NCBI GenBank assembly: GCA_035460965.1
Contig: DATHWB010000290.1
Location: forward strand, 1 to 27,792
Length of the DNA stretch: 27,792 nt
Reading direction: 5' to 3'
From: DATHWB01 sp035460965
GTDB lineage: Bacteria; Actinomycetota; Acidimicrobiia; Spongiisociales; ZC4RG35
Shown in pieces: positions 20,677 through 27,627 of the stretch. Positions within the stretch are counted from its first letter, which is position 1. Each line of letters starts with the position of its first letter. Both the position numbers and the translations under genes were made by a program. A model generated the notes under the pieces. That model was given only the letters and a program-made list of their open reading frames with translations. It was not told where the DNA came from and did not search any database.

Positions 20677-22425
20677 CTACTCGTCCAGGAGGTACACGGG
20701 CTCTCGGTAGTAGCGGATGCGGCCGTGACGCTGTTTCTCCGCCAGATGATCGTGTAGCCAGCGGTTCTTGGCGTCGAGGTCGCGTTCGTCGGACATCATG
20801 GCGATCGGGAGTTCCAGCCGGAGCACCCGGCCCGGGATGAGGAAACGCGTGACCCCGGCGGGGAGCAGCCGGCCCGATCGCGCCGCCGCCAGCACCTGGG
20901 AGACCGTGAACTCGGGGTACTGGACGAGGGCCACGGCGTCGGGATACCAGGTGGCGATCTTGCTGAGGTCGGTCTCCAGTGTGCGGGACACCACGGCGGC
21001 CGCCGTGTAGGCGTTCGAGATCGTCGCCAGGGCGTCGAACCGGTTGCCGCCCGCCGTCAGGACGAACGCACGACCATCGACGAACCTGACGGAGCACAGC
21101 GCGCCCGATTCGATCACGCGGTCGGCCGCCTCCTCCGCCGGGCTGGTGGTGAGGTCGATGCCCTCGACTCCCGCCAGGACCGTTTCGAGCGTGTCCGGTT
21201 CGATGGTGCGCACGACGTGATGCCATGTCTCCAGGTCGAGGTCGTCCTCGACGCCCACGTCCTGGACGACGACGTGGGGGAGGCCCATCGTGCGGAGGGC
21301 GTCGGTGCGGGTAGCTCCGTCGAGCACCACGTACCGGTCACCGACCGATGCCACGATCGGCGGATTGCGCAGGATCCCCTCCTCCCGGATCGACTCGGCC
21401 AGCCGAACCGAACGGCGGGGATCGGTCGCTTCGTGAGGTACCACCTGGTCGAGTGACACGAACCGCAGTGGCAGCACCGACTCGGCCGGCCTGACTGCCA
21501 GCGCTTCCACCAGTCGGCGGGCCACGTCCTCGGCCGCAGAGGTCTGGGCGTCCCCGGTCGATGCCCCCAGATGCGGTGTGGCGAGCACGTCGGGCCGCGA
21601 CGCCAGCGGATTCCCGATCGCCGGCTCCTCGGACCACACGTCGAGAGCGGCACCTGCGATCTCGCCCGAGTCGAGGGCGTCGGCCAGAGCCTGCTCGTCG
21701 ACCACCGAGCCGCGGGAGGTGTTGACCAGGAAGGCAGTCGACTTCATCGCCGCCAGGAACCCGGCATCGACGAGGCCGTCGGTCTCGGGTCTGCCCGGGA
21801 CGTGGATCGTCACGAAATCGGATTCGGCCAGCATGTCGTACAGATCGAGCGGTTCGACTCCCGCTTCGAGATACAGCTCCGGCGTCGGGCGATGCTGGTT
21901 GGCCACGACCCGCATCCCGAATGCCGCGGCGCGGGTGGCCACGGCCTGACCGATGCGGCCGAACCCCACGATGCCGATCGTCTTGCCGGCCAATCCGATC
22001 CCCGCCAGTGCACCCTTCTCCCATCGCCCCGCCTTCATGGAGGCGTCGGCGGCTGCGATGTTGCGGGCGAGGGAGACCACCAGTCCCATCGTCAATTCCG
22101 CCACTGCCAGGGTGTTGGAGTCCGGACTGTTCACCACCTCGATTCCCCGATCCAGGGCGGCTTTGACGTCGATCGTGTCGAGGCCGGCACCCGCCCGAGC
22201 GATCACCTTCATCCGGTGGGCCGCCGCGACGACTTCGGCGGTCACCTTGGTGGCCGAGCGAACCACCAGGCCCTCGTATTCACCGACGATCTCGAGCAGC
22301 CGTTCACGGTCCAGACCGGTCTCGACGTCGACGTCGAAATGTCGGCGCAGGATGTCCAGGCCGGCCTCGGCGATCGGGTCGGCGACGAGGATGCGTGAGC
22401 GGCGATGGGTCACAGGCGTGGTCAC
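20677..22425 (-). CDS. SerA-like 2-hydroxyacid dehydrogenase fused to a SerK/SbnI-like ParB-fold domain
   Basis: A 582-residue fusion. Residues about 10-318 are a D-2-hydroxyacid dehydrogenase close to phosphoglycerate dehydrogenase: GFGRIG (154-159), and the catalytic trio Arg238 (NTSRGSVVDE), Glu267 (WSEEPA) and His285 (TPHLGAST). Instead of the ASB/ACT regulatory domains of long SerA, residues 321-582 form a ParB/Srx-fold domain: VVPHE with Glu332, RRSVRLAESIREEGILRNPPIV, YVVLDGATRTDALRTMG and Trp401, followed by YPEFTVSQVLAAARSG and GVTRFLIPGRVLRLELP. These features match the free-serine-kinase family (archaeal SerK, staphylococcal SbnI), which makes O-phosphoserine. The predicted role is serine or O-phosphoserine metabolism. 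The GTG start overlaps the preceding SDR stop as GTGA, with AAGGAG 6 nt upstream. Confidence 0.88.
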   Translation of the reverse strand: MTTPVTHRRSRILVADPIAEAGLDILRRHFDVDVETGLDRERLLEIVGEYEGLVVRSATKVTAEVVAAAHRMKVIARAGAGLDTIDVKAALDRGIEVVNSPDSNTLAVAELTMGLVVSLARNIAAADASMKAGRWEKGALAGIGLAGKTIGIVGFGRIGQAVATRAAAFGMRVVANQHRPTPELYLEAGVEPLDLYDMLAESDFVTIHVPGRPETDGLVDAGFLAAMKSTAFLVNTSRGSVVDEQALADALDSGEIAGAALDVWSEEPAIGNPLASRPDVLATPHLGASTGDAQTSAAEDVARRLVEALAVRPAESVLPLRFVSLDQVVPHEATDPRRSVRLAESIREEGILRNPPIVASVGDRYVVLDGATRTDALRTMGLPHVVVQDVGVEDDLDLETWHHVVRTIEPDTLETVLAGVEGIDLTTSPAEEAADRVIESGALCSVRFVDGRAFVLTAGGNRFDALATISNAYTAAAVVSRTLETDLSKIATWYPDAVALVQYPEFTVSQVLAAARSGRLLPAGVTRFLIPGRVLRLELPIAMMSDERDLDAKNRWLHDHLAEKQRHGRIRYYREPVYLLDE

Positions 22426-23117
22426 GTCAGGCTCCTTCCTCCACCGACCACCACCACCTGGCCGGTCACGTACGAGGATCGATCCGAACACAGCCACGCC
22501 ACGACGTCGGCGATCTCGGTCGGCGAACCCATACGGTCGAGCGGGATGGCGGCGATCATGCGCTGCAGCACGTCGTCGGGAATCGTCTCGATCATCTCCG
22601 TTGCGGTGAGGCCCGGGGCGACGGCGTTGACCCTGACCCCGGGGGCGAGCGAGATCGCACAGGCACGGGTGAGCCCGACCACGCCGCCCTTGGACATCGC
22701 GTAGTTGAACTGCCCGAAGTTGCCGAGGTAGGCGCGGCTGGCGATGTTCACGACCGAGGCCGGTTCGGTCCACTGGAGCGCCGAGATCAATCGGAACGGA
22801 ACCCCCAGATTCACCTCGAGCACCGCCCGGAAATCCTCTTCGGACATGTTGACCAATCGCGAGTCGCGGGTGATCCCGGCGTTGTTGACGAGTGCCGCCA
22901 CGTCGCCGGCTGCCCGCACGACGGCCACCACTCCGTCCGCAGAAGCCAGGTTCGCTTGTACCGGCGTCACATCGACGAGACGTTCGAGCTCCAGCGCGGT
23001 CTCGGCGAGGGCCGGCGACAGGTCGGCCAGGACGAGTCGGTCGTAGTCGGGGGCGAGGCGACGGGCGATCTCGCGTCCGATTCCGCGGGCGGCTCCGGTC
23101 ACAACCGCCGTCCTCAC
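22422..23117 (-). CDS. Short-chain dehydrogenase/reductase (FabG-like, active-site intact)
   Basis: A 231-residue classical SDR. The cofactor loop is TGAARGIG (7-14), the structural motif is NNAGI, and the catalytic residues are Ser127 (NIASRAY), Tyr139 and Lys143 (NYAMSKGG). The C-terminus VAWLCSDRSSYVTGQVVVVGGG is typical of 3-oxoacyl-ACP reductases and related alcohol dehydrogenases. It overlaps the upstream degenerate SDR gene and the downstream SerA fusion by GTGA junctions, so all three are translationally coupled. Substrate is unknown. Its direct pairing with a catalytically dead homologue suggests a heteromeric enzyme. Confidence 0.9.
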   Translation of the reverse strand: MRTAVVTGAARGIGREIARRLAPDYDRLVLADLSPALAETALELERLVDVTPVQANLASADGVVAVVRAAGDVAALVNNAGITRDSRLVNMSEEDFRAVLEVNLGVPFRLISALQWTEPASVVNIASRAYLGNFGQFNYAMSKGGVVGLTRACAISLAPGVRVNAVAPGLTATEMIETIPDDVLQRMIAAIPLDRMGSPTEIADVVAWLCSDRSSYVTGQVVVVGGGRSLT

Positions 23118-23572
23118 GAGAGCGCCTTCCCGATCTGCACTCCACCCAGCTGCAGCAGTTCGCCGGTTGGCCCCGCCGCACCCGATTGCAGGAGCCGAAG
23201 CACCCAGGTGGCTACCTCCTCGGCGGGGGTGTTTTCGGTGAAGCCGACGCAGTTGACAGGGATCTGCTGCTTCCTCAGCTCCAGGGCCAGGGTGCGGGCG
23301 GCCGAGACGACTCCCATCGCTGCCATGGCGTCGAGCGGGCCGGTCCGGCCCAGCAGTGCATCCGACGAGACGAGGAACACCACCGGGGATCCGTGCTCGG
23401 CTGCCATTCGGCACGATCGATAGAGAGCGGTGAGGCCGTCGAGCGCCTCCTGCCAGTCGCCGGTGCCCAGGGGTGCGGCCAGCACCGAGGCTGCACCGGG
23501 ATCGGCCGGTTCGACCCCGAGATCGAGGAATGCCCGCTCGTGGTGGGGCTGCACTGCGAGGTGTGCGCGCAT
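23114..23572 (-). CDS. Degenerate SDR-like protein, probably catalytically inactive
   Basis: A 152-residue protein with the back half of an SDR fold: PVVFLVSSDALLGRTGPLDA corresponds to the SDR beta-5/Ser strand, ARTLALELRKQQIPVNCVGF to the alpha-F and beta-6 region, and EEVATWVLRLLQSGAAGPTGELLQLGGV to the C-terminus. The N-terminal TGxxxGIG loop is absent and the YxxxK pair is replaced (the segment reads LDAMAAMG). It cannot bind NAD(P) in the usual way. It is coupled by GTGA overlap to the intact SDR. ATG 23572 is preferred; an upstream in-frame GTG at 23635 would overlap the divergent GMC gene start. It may be a structural partner subunit. Confidence 0.7.
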   Translation of the reverse strand: MRAHLAVQPHHERAFLDLGVEPADPGAASVLAAPLGTGDWQEALDGLTALYRSCRMAAEHGSPVVFLVSSDALLGRTGPLDAMAAMGVVSAARTLALELRKQQIPVNCVGFTENTPAEEVATWVLRLLQSGAAGPTGELLQLGGVQIGKALS

Positions 23573-23619
23573 CGGCGACGACGCTACCGGCCGCGCCGCC
23601 AGCCCGCCGGTCCGCCCCG

Positions 23620-23625
23620 TAGCCT
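23620..23625 (+). promoter_or_regulatory. Candidate -10 of the GMC oxidoreductase gene
   Basis: TAGCCT is followed by 10 nt and the ATG at 23636, without a ribosome binding site. The 63-bp gap to the divergent SDR-like gene has space for little else. Confidence 0.45.
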
Positions 23626-23635
23626 TGGCCGCCAC

Positions 23636-25198
23636 ATGTACGACTTCGTGATCGTCGGGGCCGGTTCGGCGGGATGCGTGCTGGCGTCACGACTGTCCGC
23701 GGATCCTGGACATCGGGTGCTGCTCCTGGAGGCGGGAGGCCCGGATCGCAGACGCGAGATCGGCGTTCCCGCAGCCTTCTCCAAGCTGTTCCACACCGAG
23801 CTCGACTGGGATTACTGGACGGTCCCGCAGGCCCAACTCGACGACAGGGCCATGTACTGGCCGCGCGGCAGGGTCCTCGGCGGGTCCTCCTCCATGAACG
23901 CCATGATGTGGGTACGGGGCGTCCCCGCCGACTTCGACGCGTGGGAACGGGCGGGCAATCCCGGGTGGGGCCATCGGGACCTGCTCCCGCACTTCCGTCG
24001 GGCCGAGGACGCCGCTCGGCGCGGGGCGGACCAGGGGGTGGGAGGTCCTGTCCGGATAGAGGACCAGCGCGATCCGAATCCCGGGACGCATCTCTTCGTG
24101 GCCGCCTGCCAACGGGCCGGCATCGCCCGCAACGCCAATGCCAACGTCGGCACCAACCTGGGCGTGGACTACACCCAGGTCTCGCAGCGCCGCGGCCGCC
24201 GGGTTTCGAGCGCAGACGCGTACCTGACGCCGGCTCGGGCGCGATCGAATCTGACGATCGAGACGGGAGCGCACGTGCTCCGGCTGGTGGTGGAAGGCTC
24301 TCGGGTGGTCGGTGTGACCTATCTGCTCGACGGCGAGACCCGGACGGCCTCGGTGGCGCGGGAAGTGGTGTTGGCGGCGGGAGCGATCAACTCTCCGCAG
24401 CTGCTGATGCTGTCGGGGCTCGGCCCCGCCGATCATCTTCGGGACGTCGGCATCGAGCCGGTCGTGGATCTGCCGGGGGTCGGTTCGAACCTGTCCGACC
24501 ATCTCGCCTCCGGTGTCATCATGCGGACCGACCGGACCGACACCCTGGTGGCGGCCGAGACACCCAGGCAGCTCCTCGCCTACCTCGTCCGCCGAAGGGG
24601 GATGCTGACTTCGAACGTGGGTGAGGCTCACGCATTCGTCGAGACCCGTCCAGGCCTCGACGGACCGGATCTGGAGTTGATCTTCGCTCCCGTCCCCTAC
24701 CTCGATCACGGTGACACCGAGCCCGATGGGCACGGATACACGATCGCTTGTGTCGTCCTGCAGCCCGAGTCGCGCGGCACCGTCCGGCTGGCGTCGAGCG
24801 ATCCGACCGAGTCACCGTTGATCGATCCCGCCTACCTCACCGGCGCCGGCGATCTGGAGGCGATGGTGACGGGCATGGAATGGGCCGCCCGCCTGTTCGC
24901 CACCGAGCCCCTGGCAGGAGCGGTCACCACCCCGATCCGTCCGGATGCCATCCCGGAGGACCGGGCGGGTTGGGTGGCTGCCATCCGGGCCCACTCCCAG
25001 ACCCTCTATCACCCTGCCGGAACCGCAGCCATGGGAAGCGGGAGCGAGGCGGTGGTGGACTCGCAACTGCGGGTGCATGGTGTCGAGGGTCTGCGGGTGG
25101 CAGACGTGTCGGTGGTGCCGACCCTCACGCGGGGGCACACCAATGCGCTGGCCGTGATGATCGGGGAGAAGGCGTCGGAGATGATCCTGGAGGGATGA
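23636..25198 (+). CDS. GMC-family FAD oxidoreductase (choline dehydrogenase-like)
   Basis: A 520-residue flavoprotein. The FAD Rossmann motif is VIVGAGSAGCVLASRLS (residues about 5-21) and LLLEAGG follows. GMC signature 1 is PRGRVLGGSSSMNAMMWVRG, and signature 2 is GAINSPQLLMLSGLGP. The catalytic pair is in HPAGTAAMG and in TRGHTNA near the C-terminus. It resembles BetA/alcohol dehydrogenases that oxidise choline, but the family covers many alcohols, so the substrate is not assigned. It is convergent with the CoA-transferase gene, one base apart. An OpuC-type importer 5 kb away makes choline-to-betaine conversion a reasonable hypothesis. Confidence 0.9.
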   Translation: MYDFVIVGAGSAGCVLASRLSADPGHRVLLLEAGGPDRRREIGVPAAFSKLFHTELDWDYWTVPQAQLDDRAMYWPRGRVLGGSSSMNAMMWVRGVPADFDAWERAGNPGWGHRDLLPHFRRAEDAARRGADQGVGGPVRIEDQRDPNPGTHLFVAACQRAGIARNANANVGTNLGVDYTQVSQRRGRRVSSADAYLTPARARSNLTIETGAHVLRLVVEGSRVVGVTYLLDGETRTASVAREVVLAAGAINSPQLLMLSGLGPADHLRDVGIEPVVDLPGVGSNLSDHLASGVIMRTDRTDTLVAAETPRQLLAYLVRRRGMLTSNVGEAHAFVETRPGLDGPDLELIFAPVPYLDHGDTEPDGHGYTIACVVLQPESRGTVRLASSDPTESPLIDPAYLTGAGDLEAMVTGMEWAARLFATEPLAGAVTTPIRPDAIPEDRAGWVAAIRAHSQTLYHPAGTAAMGSGSEAVVDSQLRVHGVEGLRVADVSVVPTLTRGHTNALAVMIGEKASEMILEG

Positions 25199-25199
25199 C

Positions 25200-26348
25200 T
25201 CAGGGCAGAGTGGGAGGCGGACGCCGGGAGGTCGTCGCCCGACCGTCGACCCTGATCGGCGAGCCGACCACGCGCATGGTGCCGGCGTCCGGATGCTCCA
25301 ACTCCACGATCACCTCGTTGTGTCGGACCTGGGGGTCGTCCCACACTTCGGGGAGGGTGAGCACTCGCCCGATCGGCACGCCGATCCCGTCGAGGAGCTC
25401 CATCCAATGCTCGGTGGACCGTGCCCCCAGGATCGGAGCCAGGACCGAGGCCAACCGATCCACCGCCTGCATCCGGTCGTCGTTCGTCGGATAGGTCGCC
25501 GAGAGATCCGGCAGGTCGAGGGCTTCGCACAGTCGCTCGAAGTGGTGGTCGGACACGATGGCGAGGGCGACGTGGCCGTCTGAGGTGGCGAACACCTGGT
25601 TGGGGGCGGTGAAGATGGAGGCTGTCCCGATTCGGGGAGGCTGTCCGCCACGGTGGAAGGCGATGGCGTTCCAGCCCCCCTGGACTGCGACGAGGCTGTC
25701 GCGAAGCGCAACGTCGATACGGCGACCGGGCCGGCCCGGTTCGGCCAGGGCGGCGCAGACCCCGGCCACCAGATTGGTGGCGGCGACGTAGTCCCCGATG
25801 GTGGTCGCGGTCTTCCCCGGGGGCGCCCCATCCTCGCCGGTGACGGAGATCATCCCGGACTCGGCCTGAAAGACGATGTCGATCCCGGGTCGGGCCGCGT
25901 ACGGGCCGTCGGCGCCGAACGCCGAGACGACTCCGTAGACGATCCTCGGGTTGTAGGCGCGGACCTCGTCCTCACCCAGTCCGAGCCGCTCGATCGCCCC
26001 GAGGCGCAGGTTGTGGATCAGCACGTCGGCGTCGGCGACGATGTCCCGGGCGCGCCTGCGGCCCGTGTCGGAACGGAAGTCGATCACCTCGCTCCGCTTG
26101 CCGCGGTTCACGGCCAGGAAGAAGACGGACTCCTCTCCCTGCCACGGCCCGAACCGGCGACCGAGGTCCCCTTCCGGCGGCTCGATCTTCACCACGTCCG
26201 CTCCGAGGTCCGCCAGCATCATGCCGGCGTACGGGGCGGCGATGAGGTTGCCGACCTCCACCACTCGCAGCCCCGAAAGGGGAAGCGGACGGAGTCCCCT
26301 GTGGGCGGAGTCGTTCGGCTCGTGGTCGGGTGCCCAGATGGCGGTCAT
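25200..26348 (-). CDS. Class III CoA-transferase (CaiB/BaiF family)
   Basis: A 382-residue enzyme that moves CoA between carboxylic acids. LRVVEVGNLIAAPYAGMMLADLGADVVKIEPP is the family N-terminus, FFLAVNRGKRSEVIDF and LIHNLRLGAIERLGL follow, and GDYVAATN contains Asp186 in the position of the catalytic aspartate. DIVFQAESGMISVTG is the segment before it. CoA donor and acceptor are unknown. It diverges from the universal stress protein gene. TACGAT lies 13 nt upstream of the ATG on its strand and could be its -10, giving a very short leader. Confidence 0.93.
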   Translation of the reverse strand: MTAIWAPDHEPNDSAHRGLRPLPLSGLRVVEVGNLIAAPYAGMMLADLGADVVKIEPPEGDLGRRFGPWQGEESVFFLAVNRGKRSEVIDFRSDTGRRRARDIVADADVLIHNLRLGAIERLGLGEDEVRAYNPRIVYGVVSAFGADGPYAARPGIDIVFQAESGMISVTGEDGAPPGKTATTIGDYVAATNLVAGVCAALAEPGRPGRRIDVALRDSLVAVQGGWNAIAFHRGGQPPRIGTASIFTAPNQVFATSDGHVALAIVSDHHFERLCEALDLPDLSATYPTNDDRMQAVDRLASVLAPILGARSTEHWMELLDGIGVPIGRVLTLPEVWDDPQVRHNEVIVELEHPDAGTMRVVGSPIRVDGRATTSRRPPPTLP

Positions 26349-26373
26349 CGTGCTGTATTCGATCGTAGGACCG

Positions 26374-26392
26374 CCGTCGTCGCCGACGACGG
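26374..26392. promoter_or_regulatory. Inverted repeat in the CoA-transferase/USP divergent promoter
   Basis: CCGTCGTCG (26374-26382), a single C, then CGACGACGG (26384-26392) form a 19-bp near-palindrome centred on 26383. It lies in the 80-bp gap between divergent starts at 26348 and 26429, so an operator for one or both genes is possible. Confidence 0.35.
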
Positions 26393-26428
26393 TCTGGTAT
26401 CAAGAAGCGAGCGAGAAGGGATCGAGGC

Positions 26429-26833
26429 ATGAGCATCGTCGTGGGATACATCGACACACCGGAGGGGAACGCCGCGCTGGATCGCTCGATCGCCGAGGCG
26501 AAGCTGCGCGGGGAGCGCCTGGTGGTCCTGCATTCCGCGCGGGGTGGGGCCGGACAGACCGCCGAGGAAGCGCTGGCGAACGCCGAGGCCATCGACGCGG
26601 TGGAGGAGAAGTTGCAGGCGGAAGGGGTGGAGTACTCCGCCCACGACTACGTGCGGGGCAACACCCCCGCCCAGGACATCATGGCGGCCGTGCGGGACCA
26701 TCACGGGACGTTGATCGTGATCGGCATCCGAACCCGGTCGTCCACCGGGAAGCTGCTGCTGGGGTCGAACACCCTCGACATCCTGCACGACACCACCGTG
26801 CCGGTGCTGTGCGTGAAGGCATCGACGAGCTGA
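26429..26833 (+). CDS. Universal stress protein (ATP-binding UspA family)
   Basis: A 134-residue single USP domain. IVVGYIDTPEGNAALDRSI is the N-terminal strand and helix, and LIVIGIRTRSSTGKLLLGSNTLDILHDTTVPVLCVK contains the ATP-binding G-x2-R-x-R-S-x3-K-x3-GS arrangement of nucleotide-binding USPs. It likely acts as a small cytoplasmic ATP-dependent stress or metabolic switch. GAAGGGATCGAGG precedes the ATG. It stands alone, 50 bp before the uridine kinase gene, which has its own predicted promoter. Confidence 0.92.
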   Translation: MSIVVGYIDTPEGNAALDRSIAEAKLRGERLVVLHSARGGAGQTAEEALANAEAIDAVEEKLQAEGVEYSAHDYVRGNTPAQDIMAAVRDHHGTLIVIGIRTRSSTGKLLLGSNTLDILHDTTVPVLCVKASTS

Positions 26834-26871
26834 TCCGTCGGCTGCCGGCGGCTCCCGACCAGGGCGGCGTT

Positions 26872-26877
26872 TAGCCT
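26872..26877 (+). promoter_or_regulatory. Leaderless -10 hexamer of udk
   Basis: TAGCCT is followed by CCGTCC (6 nt) and the GTG at 26884, without a ribosome binding site. This decides the udk start. Confidence 0.5.
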
Positions 26878-26883
26878 CCGTCC

Positions 26884-27543
26884 GTGTCGCTTCCTCCGCC
26901 GCCTCGGTTCGAGCCCGATCCGTGGGCGGCGTCGCGAACCATCGTGATCGGCTTGGCCGGCGGGTCCGGCTCCGGCAAGACCACCATCGCAGAGGCCCTG
27001 GTGGATGCCATCGCCGGCGTGGCCTACGTCCGTCACGACGACTACTACCGGCACCGTCCCGAGTTGAACTTCGAGGAGCGGACCAAGGTCAACTACGACC
27101 ACCCGGACTCGCTGGAGACCAGCCTCCTCGTGTCTCACCTCGAGCAGCTGCGGTCCGGTCAGCCGGTCCAGCGACCCGTCTACGACTTCACGACGCACAC
27201 GAGATCGGACACCACCGTGATGGTGGCGCCTGCCCCCGTGGTGGTCGTCGAGGGGATCCTGGTGCTGGCCGACGAGGATCTGCGATCGCTGATGGACCTG
27301 AAGATCTACGTGGACACCGACGCCGACCTTCGCCTCGCCCGCCGGATGGAGCGCGACATCGAAGAGCGGGGACGCACCGCCCAGTCGGTCCTCACCCAGT
27401 ACCTGACGACCGTGCGGCCGATGCACCTCCAGTACGTGGAACCGTCGAAGCGGTACGCCGACATGATCATCCCGGGCGGCTTCCGGATCGGCGCCGTGGC
27501 GACCGTGATCGAGATGATCCGAGGCCGATTCTCGACGGCGTGA
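26884..27543 (+). CDS. udk: Uridine/cytidine kinase
   Basis: A 219-residue P-loop kinase that phosphorylates uridine or cytidine in pyrimidine salvage. Walker A is GGSGSGKT (26-33). HDDYYR carries the base-binding and catalytic Asp region, NYDHPDSLE and RPVYDFTTHTR are uridine kinase signatures, VVVEGILVL is the Walker B-like strand, and RLARRMERDIEERGRT is the LID. The N-terminal extension of about 18 residues is proline-rich. The GTG start is supported by the leaderless -10 upstream. Phosphoribulokinases share the fold, but the motifs favour Udk. Confidence 0.95.
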   Translation: MSLPPPPRFEPDPWAASRTIVIGLAGGSGSGKTTIAEALVDAIAGVAYVRHDDYYRHRPELNFEERTKVNYDHPDSLETSLLVSHLEQLRSGQPVQRPVYDFTTHTRSDTTVMVAPAPVVVVEGILVLADEDLRSLMDLKIYVDTDADLRLARRMERDIEERGRTAQSVLTQYLTTVRPMHLQYVEPSKRYADMIIPGGFRIGAVATVIEMIRGRFSTA

Positions 27544-27553
27544 CCCGGCCCGG

Positions 27554-27559
27554 TAGCTT
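27554..27559 (+). promoter_or_regulatory. Leaderless -10 hexamer before the bcp leader ORF
   Basis: TAGCTT is followed by CCCCCGT (7 nt) and the ATG at 27567. The main bcp ATG is 61 nt further on and has its own Shine-Dalgarno, so the predicted mRNA would begin with a short ORF. Confidence 0.45.
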
Positions 27560-27566
27560 CCCCCGT

Positions 27567-27596
27567 ATGACACGGTCGGCCGTGTCAGGAGCATGA
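27567..27596 (+). CDS. Possible 9-codon leader peptide upstream of bcp
   Basis: ATG then codons reading MTRSAVSGA and TGA. It would be the first ORF on a leaderless transcript starting from the TAGCTT promoter. No regulatory residue runs are present in it. It could be a translational leader or chance; only its position at a predicted mRNA 5' end supports it. Confidence 0.25.
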   Translation: MTRSAVSGA

Positions 27597-27627
27597 ACTC
27601 CGACCAGGCGCCCGAGGAGGCCCGCAG

